A DNA stretch of 64,000 bases, from positions 744,001-808,000 of the forward strand of contig JAFCMP010000445.1 of NCBI GenBank assembly GCA_017506865.1, in the 5' to 3' direction. This DNA is from Tribonema minus. Taxonomy: Eukaryota > Sar > Xanthophyceae > Tribonematales > Tribonemataceae. Shown piece after piece: positions 12,501 to 21,600 of the stretch (the stretch's first letter is position 1; the number at the start of each line of letters is the position of its first letter). The translations under genes and the position numbers were made by a program. The notes under the pieces are model-generated. The model was not told the DNA's origin. It saw only the letters and a list, made by a program, of their open reading frames with translations, and ran no database searches.

Positions 12501-13651
12501 CGCGTCTTCACAGAGGTGACTTTCAGCGGCTTGAGTCCAAATTGTCATGCTCAGTAAGTGAATTCATGAAGCGTGCTCGGCGCTGCGCCGGTCGCATTGC
12601 CGCAGCGGCCCCGCGGCGTGAGGCGCTGCGCGTACACGTGAACACACACACACACTCAAAAATGAATTTCAGTGGCTTGAGCGTGTCAATTCATGTTCGT
12701 GCGTGAACTCGCAAGGGCGGCCAGGCTGAGCACTGTGACACATGCTGCTGAGCGGCACACACCAGCCCCATCGAAATATATTTTTCAGTTCGCGACCTGA
12801 GTCGGCAAGTGGCAGCTGGAGCGATTCTGCATTCTGCAGAGTCCATCGTCATTGAGCGCCGTGCTTGCTGCTGTATACCGAACACGGGCCTAGGGCTGCG
12901 CACAGTATTGGCACCAGGATGGAGTGCTTTAGTAAGAAACACAAAACTATGTCGGCATGCAGCGCAGACCACTGCCACGGTCTCGTGGACAAGGTGTAAT
13001 TTCCGTCAAATGGGCATGGTCTTGACACCCTGCTGTAATGCAGAGCAGCGGCAGCGCAACCAAAATTGTGAAATAGATCTGCAGATGTTGTTTCTTGCAG
13101 CAAACTGCTGAAGAGGACAGTACGAGCTCACAGAAAACTGATACATGAGTATACATTCATCCTCAATCAGGTAGGGACAGCAATCTCGGGATGCCTCAAT
13201 GGTTCATGCTGAAAAAGCTCATCATGTGCTTCAAAGCTTTTTGAGTCAAGACAGGATGCCACCTCATGCACGATTCGAGATCAAAGCTTGTCGTCAAGCT
13301 CAAAATTGACTATAGACCAACAGCACGTGAAGTTACTCTCAACGCCCATGGGCTAATGCGCTTCAGCGGCGGGTGCCACAGCATCCACTCACCATACCCA
13401 GGTGCCACGCTGTGACACGACACCGCCTCCTCCGCCAGAGTGAACGCGTTGCTCTGCATGGAGTGCACCAGATAGCCCAGGGTGAACGCCAACAGCGACA
13501 GCGCCACATGCGTCCACCGAGGCCTACTTGATCTCTCGCGCGTTGCATGACTGCTGCCGCTGGAGACTAGCCTGCCCGCTTCACCATTCTCGCAGCTGCT
13601 GCCCACTTCAGCGGCAGCCGCCGCCGTGGCGCCCGCATTACGAGGCGGCAT
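3567..13651 (-). CDS. Carbohydrate sulfotransferase, type II membrane (ST1), 8 exons
   Basis: Exons in transcript order are 13651-13393, 12314-12146, 10602-10458, 9337-9047, 7377-7259, 6128-5986, 4995-4828 and 3739-3567. They total 1467 nt (488 aa), and all phases agree (1,2,0,0,2,1,1). The N-terminus is a short cytosolic tail, then one hydrophobic signal-anchor (THVALSLLAFTLGYLVHSM). Exon 2 carries the 5'-phosphosulfate-binding P-loop GEGRSGSTLVGTLF. Exon 3 opens with the EPLRFTWPP block that follows it. Exon 5 has the 3'-phosphate-binding motif HLVRDPRAVLASR. Exon 6 ends in LLLRYEDLAG. This order is that of Golgi carbohydrate (CHST-like) sulfotransferases, which move sulfate from PAPS to a sugar hydroxyl. 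The acceptor sugar cannot be read from sequence. The ATG chosen is the first before the anchor. The introns carry exon-edge copies, annotated separately. ST2 is a tandem paralogue in the same orientation. Confidence 0.9.
4104..4720 (-). repeat. Echo array: four copies of the ST1 exon 7 3' end
   Basis: Within the last ST1 intron, the 3' end of exon 7 and its donor recur at about 4104-4165, 4284-4335, 4432-4520 and 4619-4710, before the real exon end at 4828. Every copy reads minus-strand C|GTGAGT followed upstream by the MNKNDDFR-coding region. The two copies nearest the exon are about 90 bases long and extend into the AADREAM and cysteine region; the distal two are about 50-60 bases. Spacing is 150-190 bases, filled with AT-richer DNA containing ACTCTC and TTGAAGT-type words. 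Confidence 0.85.
5085..5415 (-). repeat. Echo array: three copies of the ST1 exon 7 5' end
   Basis: Upstream of ST1 exon 7 (real acceptor at 4996-4998), the acceptor CTGCAG|GCGA and the following GDAVERATMVYA-coding segment recur at about 5090-5135, 5235-5285 and 5362-5412. Each keeps a TGCAG or CGCAG acceptor. Spacing is about 125-150 bases. These copies lie only on the acceptor side of the exon, complementing the donor copies on its other side. Confidence 0.85.
5505..6280 (-). repeat. Echo copies flanking ST1 exon 6
   Basis: Donor-side copies of exon 6 (LLLRYEDLAG plus the GTATGT-type donor) lie at about 5508-5562, 5645-5705 and 5825-5876; the real donor-side end is at 5986. One acceptor-side copy (CGCAG|CGTCGGCTGG-like plus WLHPMTHSYEA coding) lies at about 6222-6280; the real acceptor-side start is at 6128. 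The exon is therefore bracketed by copies of its own nearest edge on each side. Confidence 0.85.
5904..5957 (-). repeat. Dispersed intronic element, partial copy E
   Basis: Partial reverse-orientation copy of a dispersed sequence also at 22141, 26954, 56856 and 10851. It shares the core AGAGCTCTAGGTGACCAGG / GTGTGGTTAGCC and the flanking GAACGAAT. It lies in an ST1 intron between echo copies. Confidence 0.65.
7134..7200 (-). repeat. Echo copy of the ST1 exon 5 3' end
   Basis: One donor-side copy of the RDPRAVLASR-coding end of exon 5 lies about 60 bases downstream (in transcript sense) of the real exon end at 7259. The copy is diverged and its donor position is disrupted. The rest of this intron up to the exon 6 region shows poly-CAG-like and TGAGCGCTG words only. 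Confidence 0.6.
7400..8780. other. Non-repetitive part of ST1 intron 4
   Basis: This 1.4 kb piece of the intron between ST1 exons 4 and 5 is lower in GC than its surroundings and holds no echo copies except at its far end. A near-direct repeat (GTTGTGTGCAYGGGA with flanks) occurs at about 7415-7450 and 7480-7520. I see no exon or RNA gene in it. Confidence 0.4.
8785..9765 (-). repeat. Echo copies and a minisatellite around ST1 exon 4
   Basis: Two donor-side copies of the ALELATHLKECGGK-coding end of exon 4 lie at about 8788-8850 and 8893-8946; the real end is at 9047. Two acceptor-side copies (CGCAG|GTCGTCGACTGC plus the HTQRPLELLLREAEAV segment) lie at about 9430-9515 and 9600-9690; the real start is at 9337. 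Between the acceptor copies runs a minisatellite built from GGAGGCACGYGGGG and GGTAGGTAT words (about 9352-9430, 9518-9608, 9688-9765). The acceptor copies are nearly identical to the exon, which suggests recent origin. Confidence 0.85.
9868..10375 (-). repeat. Echo array: four copies of the ST1 exon 3 3' end
   Basis: The exon 3 3' end (CSAANAAALLE|GTGAGG) recurs at about 9868-9945, 10085-10125, 10222-10275 and 10336-10375 before the real exon end at 10458. Three of the four keep GGAGGTGAG at the donor. Each copy is followed by a CTTCAA/GTTGAAGTATGC-type spacer. The furthest copy (9868) also extends into the PVRCSAHYP-coding part but has lost its donor. Confidence 0.85.
10685..11275 (-). repeat. 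Echo array: five copies of the ST1 exon 3 5' end
   Basis: Acceptor-side copies (CGCAG|GCCGCTGCGGTT plus FTWPPLEDGKKHEVETY coding) lie at about 10688-10718, 10783-10845, 10980-11032, 11103-11140 and 11215-11268; the real start is at 10602. Several retain a CAGG acceptor. The spacers share GTATGGGGCATCAGAAGG and GTAGGTATGGGTAT-like words, so each repeat unit includes intron as well as exon sequence. Confidence 0.85.
10851..10920 (-). repeat. Dispersed intronic element, partial copy D
   Basis: Reverse-orientation partial copy of the dispersed element (GATCGTAGGGCTCCAGGTG, then ACAAGGTGTGGTTAGCCACA and AGTGCCTCCACCGG). It is inserted between exon 3 echo copies in an ST1 intron. Confidence 0.7.
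11630..12090 (-). repeat. Echo array: ST1 exon 2 3' end copies
   Basis: The donor edge of the P-loop exon (LVGTLFKAPEWAYFYE|GTGAGT) recurs in about five copies at roughly 11640-11705, 11757-11820, 11873-11905, 11970-12000 and 12025-12070; the real end is at 12146. Most keep GA|GTGAGTG. Copies are separated by CATACATACATAC and GCGGAGCACTGCCGC-type words. Confidence 0.8.
12400..12650 (-). repeat. Echo copies of the ST1 exon 2 5' end
   Basis: Two acceptor-side copies of exon 2 (GCGCAG|CGCCTC plus the AAPHAAGPLSNATGAAPST-coding segment) lie at about 12405-12470 and 12565-12640; the real start is at 12314. The rest of the intron towards exon 1 (12650-13392) shows no further copies or genes. Confidence 0.75.
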
Positions 13652-15628
13652 CGCCGGCCACGGCAGAGCTATGTGCGATGTTGGATGGGGGGATGGAGTA
13701 ACAGCCTCGGGTGAATTCGGTCAAACCCCAAGGATTCTGCGCTCGTCCTCCCATGGGCGAGTTGCGAGTCATTTCAGCATTGAAGCTGTTCACAAGTAGG
13801 GTGGCAGTGCAAGCATACAGGTAATGCGCATTGCTGCCTACATTCTAATCTTGAAAAACAGGTGACTTGTTGACATATGCAGCCTCCAATCCATGCCAGG
13901 TGCAATGGCGCCACCACTGAGCACTCAACTCGTGGTGGCGCTGCCTGCATACATGTACAGCAGATGTGTCGGACGGTTTTTGTCAAAGCGTCACAACGGC
14001 AACGGCAGGACAACCGCGCGCATGCGCAAACATATCCTCATTGGCTTGAGTCAAGACATACATTACATCATGTTTAGGACACTCTGAACACATCGCAACT
14101 CTGACATGTTACGACACCGTCAACAGAGAGCACCCCTCGTAGACCGACACTAAGGGCCACACTGCTGCCGCTCCGACACTCCTGCAGCTGTCAACGAGAA
14201 GGACTATCGGATGTGTACGCGACGACTGCGGCACACGGGAATAAAAGCGAGCAGGTGAAATTGATGCCAGGCCAGACACAGCCAAGGCTGCACATGCCGA
14301 GACACAACTTCATATTCTACATGCACACGGCGCCGCGGGAACGGCGCCGGCGCAGCGGCCTGGCAGCACCTGACCACAGCGGTGGCCGAGGAGGGCAAGC
14401 CAGGCAGGACAAAGGCAATGCCGCGTCGTGTTGTCGAGTGCCGGTATGCCGCTTGAGATGGAAGTGGCCAGGCGGAGAGCAGCAGCGCGTAAGCAGGTCA
14501 TTGCCCCCCACCCCCGCCGCCCCCCCCCCCTACCCGCTGGTGGCTCATGCAGTGCATGAGCCATCGCCGCCGCTGCTAGGTGCCGCGTCAGGCAAGATGT
14601 TCTTCAGCGGCTTCCACGGCCCAGTGCAGTGGGGGACTGTCACCGCTGTGCAGCCGCGCTCAACAGTGCTGTTGGCACTGTAATGCTCTCGACAGCAGCA
14701 ACAGTACCTGCGCCGACGATGCCCGCTCAGCGCAGCTTGTTGCTCCGCCGAGCATCGTCTTGCTCTGCTTCGCCTGCTGTCTCGGGTGCCGCACTGGACA
14801 CGGCAGCAGAGGCGGCGGCGGCGGCAACCCCTCTGCAACCGTACCGCATGCGCCAGCTGCAGCACGAGCCAGTGCTCCGGGATGTCACGGCGATGCCCAC
14901 GCCCCTTGGTACTGAAAACACATTGCGGCATGCCCTCTCCAGCGCATGCCGCGAGCTTGAGCGTCAGCACCGCAGCAGCTACCGTCACCGACGCCGCCGC
15001 CGCTGCCAGCGCCGCCGCTGCTGCCACGCCGGTGCACATGCTCGGCGACGCCACACACGGCGACGCGGCAGGACGCTGCTGCAGAAAAGTTTAAACAGCC
15101 TCTTCAGTCTCCTGTGACTGGCGCAGTCACGCCTGTGCAGCTGCTGCAGTGCGGATCTATCGCCGCCCGATCCGGCACCTGGTCCTGTCAATTGGTCTTG
15201 CAGCAGCCCCTGTCCCCCAGCTCTGCGTGTAGTGGCGAGTGCCAGTCGCAGCCGCTGTCGCTGCGGCGACGCCAGCGCCAGCAGTGACAATATCCAGCAG
15301 CTGTGGTCTCTTGCAGGGCAGAGCTGCGGCGCATGAGCGCGCTGCCGCCATCGCCACCGCCGCTGCTGCCAGTGTCATCGCTGCCGCCGCCGCCGGTGCT
15401 GCCGCTGCTGCCGCCGCCGCCGCTGCCAGCAATGCTGCCGTCGCCACTGCCGCTGCCGCCGGCTGCAGCTGCAGCAGTGCTGCCGCCGCCACCGCCGCTG
15501 CCGCCGGCTGCAGCTGCAGCTGTGCTGCCGCCGCCACCTCCGCTGCTGCGGCCAACGCTGCTACCGCCGCCGCTGCTGCCAGCAGTGCTGCTGCCGCCGC
15601 CGCGGCCGCGCGCGGCGAGAGAGCGTCG
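13652..15628. other. Spacer between ST1 and ST2 with trinucleotide tracts
   Basis: This holds the ST1 5' flank and the ST2 3' flank. From about 14900 to 15620 it is dominated by GCC/GCT/CTG trinucleotides that open long alanine-, leucine- or proline-coding frames on both strands with no conserved peptide. I treat these as repeat-derived. The core promoter of ST1 should lie just right of 13651, but I see no TATA-like motif I would defend. Confidence 0.5.
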
Positions 15629-18600
15629 TCAGCGCTGCGTCGCGGCGTGGTACAGGCGCGCGTCGAGATAGATGGAGTTGAAGACGTCGACGCACGCGTC
15701 CTCCACCGCGCGCACCTCCTCCTCCGCGAGGCTCTTCTTCCACTTGTCCTTGGCCTCTGCAAAGTCGCGCGGCCGCGTGTTGTAGCCCACGTCGACTGCG
15801 CGCGGCAACGGGCGGTGTGGAGTACAAGGTAAGCAGTGGAGGATCGAGTGAGTGAATGATCGGTCCGCTCACGAGGTCTGACGCTGGTGCATGAACGCGC
15901 AGGCATCTCGCAACTGACCGTCACAACTGGACAGATGAGTCTATTTTCAAACTTGTCCTTGGCCTCGGCAAAGTCGCGCGGCCGCGTGTTGTAGCCGACG
16001 TCGAGTGCGCGCGTAGCGGCGGCAACGAGCGGCGGCGTGGAGCACGACATGAGATGTCCGCAATGTGACATAGCTTGCGCGAGTCTGATGCTGCTGTGTG
16101 AACGCAAAGGCATCTCGCAACGCTCATGACTGGATGGTTGAGCTTGTCCTTGCTCCGCAAAGTCAAGCGGCAGCGTGTAGTAGCCCACATCGACTGCGCG
16201 CGGCGGCGGCGGCGTGGAGCACGGGGCGCGGGCACTTTGGGCTCCAGCAGTGGGAGATTGAGTGAGGGAATGACCGGTGCGCCCGCGCCAGTCTGACGCT
16301 GGTGCATGAACGTGCAGGCATCTCGCAACTGCCCGGTCACGACATATGAGTTTATCTTCCAACTTGTCCTTGACCTCCGCAGAGTGGCGCAGGGTCAGAC
16401 GCTCCCTGAGCTGCACGCACTCCTCCGTCTGCGCAGCACCCTCTGCTGTGCGTCAAACCAGCAGCAACGGCGCGCCATGCGTGCATGGCGCTGTGAACAT
16501 TCAGCAGCAGCAGCACCAGCAGCAGCGCCGACCACCACGTACTCGCAGCGCCTGCGTGCATGGCGCTCTGCGAACTTGGCACTCTGCGAACTCAGCAGCC
16601 GCCGCCGTTGCCGCCGCCGCCGCCGCAGCAGCAGCAGCGCTCCACAATGCTCTACAACACACAATCACAGCCGTCGTCCTCCTTCGCCATGCGCTCCACG
16701 CACAGCTGCGACAGCAGCAGCGCCCTCTGCGCGCCTGCGTGCACGGCGCTCTGAGCATTTGGCAGCAGCAGCGGCAGCGCTCAACAACATGCGAGTACTC
16801 ACAGCCGTCGTCCTCCTTGGCCATGCGCTCCCTGTCCTGCACGCACAGCTGGCGCTCCCACTCCGACCCGCTGCCGCAGCCGTCGTACACGCGCGCCGCG
16901 CGCAGCACCGCCTCCGGCACCGGCGACCCGATGCGCTGGTACACGACGCGCGCGCGCGCCTCCGCGCCACCTGTTTGAAGGTGATGCAGAAGTGTTGAAG
17001 TTAGGATGAGTAAGGGTGAACGAGAATGGACACACGCGCGCCGCGCGCAGCACCGCCTCTGGCACCGGCGAGCCGATGCGCTGGTACACGCCGCGCGCAC
17101 GCGCCACCGCGCCGCCTGTTTTGAAGTTGAGATAGAGGTGGTGATTAGTGAGCAACAAGTCCTAACATGAGGATGAGTGGGAATGTGCCTCCGGCTGGTA
17201 CACGACGCGCGCGCGCGCCTCTGCGCCACATGCTTTGAAGTTGAAGAGAAGCTTTGAAGTTAGGACTTGCACGGTCGCGTGCAACATGGCCTCTGGTCTT
17301 GGCGAACCGTTGCGCTGGTACACGATGCGCGCACGCGCCTCCGCGCCGCCTGGTTGAAGTTGAATTACAATGTTGAGTGGGAAAGTACATGCGCGCCACG
17401 TGCAGCGCCGCCTGTGTTTGAAGTTGAATAGAAGCGTTGAAGTTACGACATGCACGTCTCGCGCAGCACCGCCTCCAGGAGCGGCGACCCGATGCGCTGG
17501 TACACGATGCGTGCGCGCGCCTCCGCGCCGCCTGTTTTTCAAGTTGAAGAGGAGCGTTGAAGTCAGGACATGCACGTCGCGCGCAGCACCGCCTCTGGCA
17601 TCGGCGGAGACCCTGTTGCATACGCACGCACGCACGCACCTCTATATATATACTGCTGCTGCATACCGTCTCCGCCAGGTCCTTCCAGTGTACCAAAGCA
17701 CCCAGCAGTATCCATACATACTTACAAGACCATCCCACTGTACCTACATACCCTTTGGTGTGCGCAATACGTACCTGCCAGGTCCTCGCAGCGAATCCTC
17801 GCGCAAGGCACATACATGTGCACCCGTGTGCTTTGAGCTGCAGGGGGGGCTCGCAGCGCGCCTACAAGCGCACCCTCCGTTGTGTATACAATACATACCT
17901 GCCAGGTCCTCGTAGCGCAGCGGCATGTACTCGAGGTGCGACGCGAGCGCTGGCGCGTCGTCCATCACGTCCGAGCATACCTACATACCCACCGATGTGT
18001 ATGCAATACATACCTGCCAGGTCCTCGTAGCGCAGCGGCATGTACTCCGGACGCTATGCGACTGCCAGTGCGTCATCCATCACGTCCGAGCATACCTACA
18101 TACCATCCACCAGCAGCGCGTCATCTATCATATCCGATACCTATATACCATCCAAATGTGTACACAATACACACCTGCCAGGTTCTCGTTGCCCAGCATG
18201 TACTCCGGGCGCGACGCGAACCGCCAGCGCGTCGTCCATCATGTCCGCGCATACCTACATACCATCCACCAGTGCGCAATGCAAAAAAAATACATACCTG
18301 CCAGGTCCTCGTAGCGCAGCAGCATGTACTCCGGGCGCGATGCCACTGCCAGCGCGTCGTCCATCATGCCCGTGCACAGGCTCTGCGCCCACTTGAACGT
18401 GTCCTCGTACGTGTGCAACACCGGGTGCAGCCAGCCGACGCTGCGCGCGCGCACGAGCATATGCACAGAGTCAAATGTATGCCAAGGTACTATATGTGAT
18501 GCCAAAAGCCAGAGGGGGTAATTATGTTAATTGCGTACGTGTGCATGACCGGGTGCAGCCAGCCGACGCTGCGCGGGGCGCGCGGACGAGCAAACGCACA

Positions 18601-21600
18601 GAGTCAAATGCATGCCCAGTACTATACTTCAAGTCCTTGAAGTATGTGATGCTATGGGTGTGGTCTGCTGATTAGTGTACGTGTGCAACACCGGGTGCAG
18701 CCAGCCGACGCTGCGCGGGGCACGAGCGTACGCGCAAAGTCAAATGTTTGCCAAGCAGTATTTGGCAAATACTGTATGCGATGACAAAGCCAAAGGGGGT
18801 AACTGTGTTGATTTGCGTGCGTGCGCATGACCGGGCGCAGCCAGCCGGCGCTGCGCGGGCGCGCGCGCGCGCACACACGAACATGCATACGCACATAGTC
18901 AAATGTATGCCAAGTACAATATGAGATGCCAAGGGTGTATGTAGATGGGTATGTTGATTTGCGCACAAAGTCAAATGCGTGCCAAGTACAATATGTGATG
19001 CCAAGGGCGTATGCAGATAGGTATGCTGATTTGCGCACGTGTGCACGACAGGTTGCAGCCAGTCAAATCTGCATGGCATGCACCCGCATCTAATGTGAGC
19101 ACAAGACATGAAGACAGAATTGTTTGAGCCGTGCCCACCTGAAGCGCGATGCCTGCACCGCGCGCGGGTCATGCACGAGGCGGATCATGACAGCAGTATT
19201 GAGCCGTGCAGACATCTGCTGTTTTATTGAAATTTGCATAAGAAATGAAGACAGACTTGTTGAGCCGTGCCGCCAGTACCGCACGCGGGCCGCGCGTGAG
19301 GTGGATCACTGTTGAGCCGTTGATGCACCTGTGTCTACTTAGCACAAAGAAGTGAAGACGGACTTGTTGGGCCGTGCGCACCTGTAGCGCGACGCCAGCA
19401 CCGCGCGCGGGTCGCGCACGAGGTGTATCACGAGGTCCATCTTTACGCGCAGCGCGTCTGCGACGTCAAACAGCTCGCCCAGGCGCCCCGTCATGCGTAT
19501 GACCTTGGCCGCCACCCCCTTCTTCCCCTTGCAGTCCTTGAGCTGCTCCTCCACCTGGGGGAGGGAGCGCAGCGGCGGCGCGGTGCGCGCGGTGGTGAGC
19601 TGACGCGCCAAAGTATATCATGGATTGAGATGCAAACACGCGACCTTGGGCGCTCCTGCGCAGGCGTGAGCCTGTCCGCTTTGATGAGCGCTGCTGCCCC
19701 ATCGCTCACTTGGTCAAAGTGTACCCTCTCCTCCTATGTATACTTCAAATACATACCTTCAACTACTCGCCTCCTACATACCTGTGCCGGCGTGAGCCTG
19801 TCCGCCTCCGCTTCGAGCTTCGGCAGCGCCGCGGCGTCCGCGCCGAACGCGCCCGCGGCCTTGATGAGCGCCGCCGACCCCATTAATCACTTGGCAAAGT
19901 GTACCCTTTTCCCCCGTCTACACTTGAACTTCATGCCCCAAAGTACCTACATACATGCCTGCGCCGGCATGAGCCTGTCCGCCTTGACGAATGCTGCTGA
20001 CCTCATTGCTCACTTGCGCCGCACAGTTCCCCTCTGCGTACTTCAACTACATACTTCAACTCCTCGCCTCCTACACACCTGCGCCGGCGTGAGCCTGTCC
20101 GCCTCCGCAGCGAGCTTTGGCAGCGCCGCGGCGTCCGCGCCGTACACCCCCGCCGCCCTGATGAGCGCTGCTGACCCGACCGTCGCCGCCTCGTGGTTGC
20201 GCGTGCCGATCCACGGGACGGGCTGCGCGGGCTGCTTAGCCGTCTCCGCCGCCTCGCGCAGCAGCAGCTCCAGCGGGCGGTTGGTGCGCTCGCACGAGAT
20301 GACCTGGGCGCACGTTGAGATAAATGTATGTGTGTGTCAGCGTTGTGTTGCCAGCGAAGCAGGCAGCATGTTGTCAAGTCGCCGCTGCCTCGCGCAGCAG
20401 CAGCTCCAGCGGGCGGTTGGTGTGCTCGCACGAGATGATTGGCGCGCGGAGAGAGGGGTAGGCATGCATGCATGTATCAGGGGGATACGCTGCCAGCGAG
20501 ATGCGCATACTGAAAACACACGTGCGCGCGTGATCGGCGTGGCATCCCGTGCGGTGTTGCTGAAGGAGTCCGGCACACAGATGAGCGACAGGATGTGCAC
20601 ACAATCCAGGTCTCCGCAGCCTGCACAGCGGCACCTCAGAGTACACGTGTGAATGCACGCTTGTGAACTTCAATGCTGAAGTGCAAGGAAGTTGACGTGC
20701 CACGAGTGCGCGCGCGCGCCCTCACCTCCAGCAGCGCCACAGCGTTCGCGGCGGTGCACTGGCGCGGGTAGTGCACGTAGCAGCGCAGTGGCGGCTCAAA
20801 GCACGCATGTGACTGCACACTGGTCAACTTCAATGTTGAAGTGCATGGAAGGTGACGTGCCGTGACTGCACGCACGTTCTCACCTCCAGCAGCGCCGCGG
20901 CGTTCGCGGCGGTGCACTGGCGCGGGTAGTGCACGGAGCAGCGCAGTGGCGGCGGCCACCCCACCGCCTTCACCTCCTCCTCTTTGGCCTTCTCAAACGC
21001 CGGCCATGAAAAGCGCAACGGCCTGCCGGGGAGGGGAGAAAGGGGGTACGTGTGTGTGTGGGGGGGGGGTCGTTCACATCGGGCATATTCTGCTTGTGTT
21101 GTGAGCGAAGTTGAGCACTTGAAGTTGGGCCTTGGTGTGGGTAGCGCCGCTGAAGCGCGCAATCTCTTGCAACAGCTTCCTGCGCTTTCTGTGACCTCCA
21201 CCGCATGGCGTGCCTGCGACGCGCCTCTGACCCACAGAAATGACGCTGTGAAGTCTGCGTGGAGTCGAGGGTTAGGGTTAGGGTTAAGTCACGGCCCTGC
21301 CCTGTCCAGGGATATCATTGCAGCACGCGGCGCTGTGTAGGTGCTGACCACTTGGAGTGCAGCACACGTGCGAAGAACTTCTCCTAACCCTAACCCCGAG
21401 TGCCACAGCATCGGGCTCGTTCAACGGAGTTCGTCCCGCACCCATGCGCACGTCCGCGCCGTTGCGTCAATCGATTGTTACACCATCAGACCAGTGGAAG
21501 AAGCAAAAACTCGAACGACGACATTCGAATGATGGGATCGCATGATCGCAAATGTGCTTGCTAGGACGGACTGCACTTTTTTGTGCTGGGTTCTGTGCTC

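Noticed and set aside
15157..16416. 419-codon minus-strand open frame near the ST2 3' end
   Set aside because: It runs through the exon 8 echo copies and GCC/CTG repeat DNA in the wrong frame. The ST2 exon 8 frame, stop codon and phases explain the real coding part.
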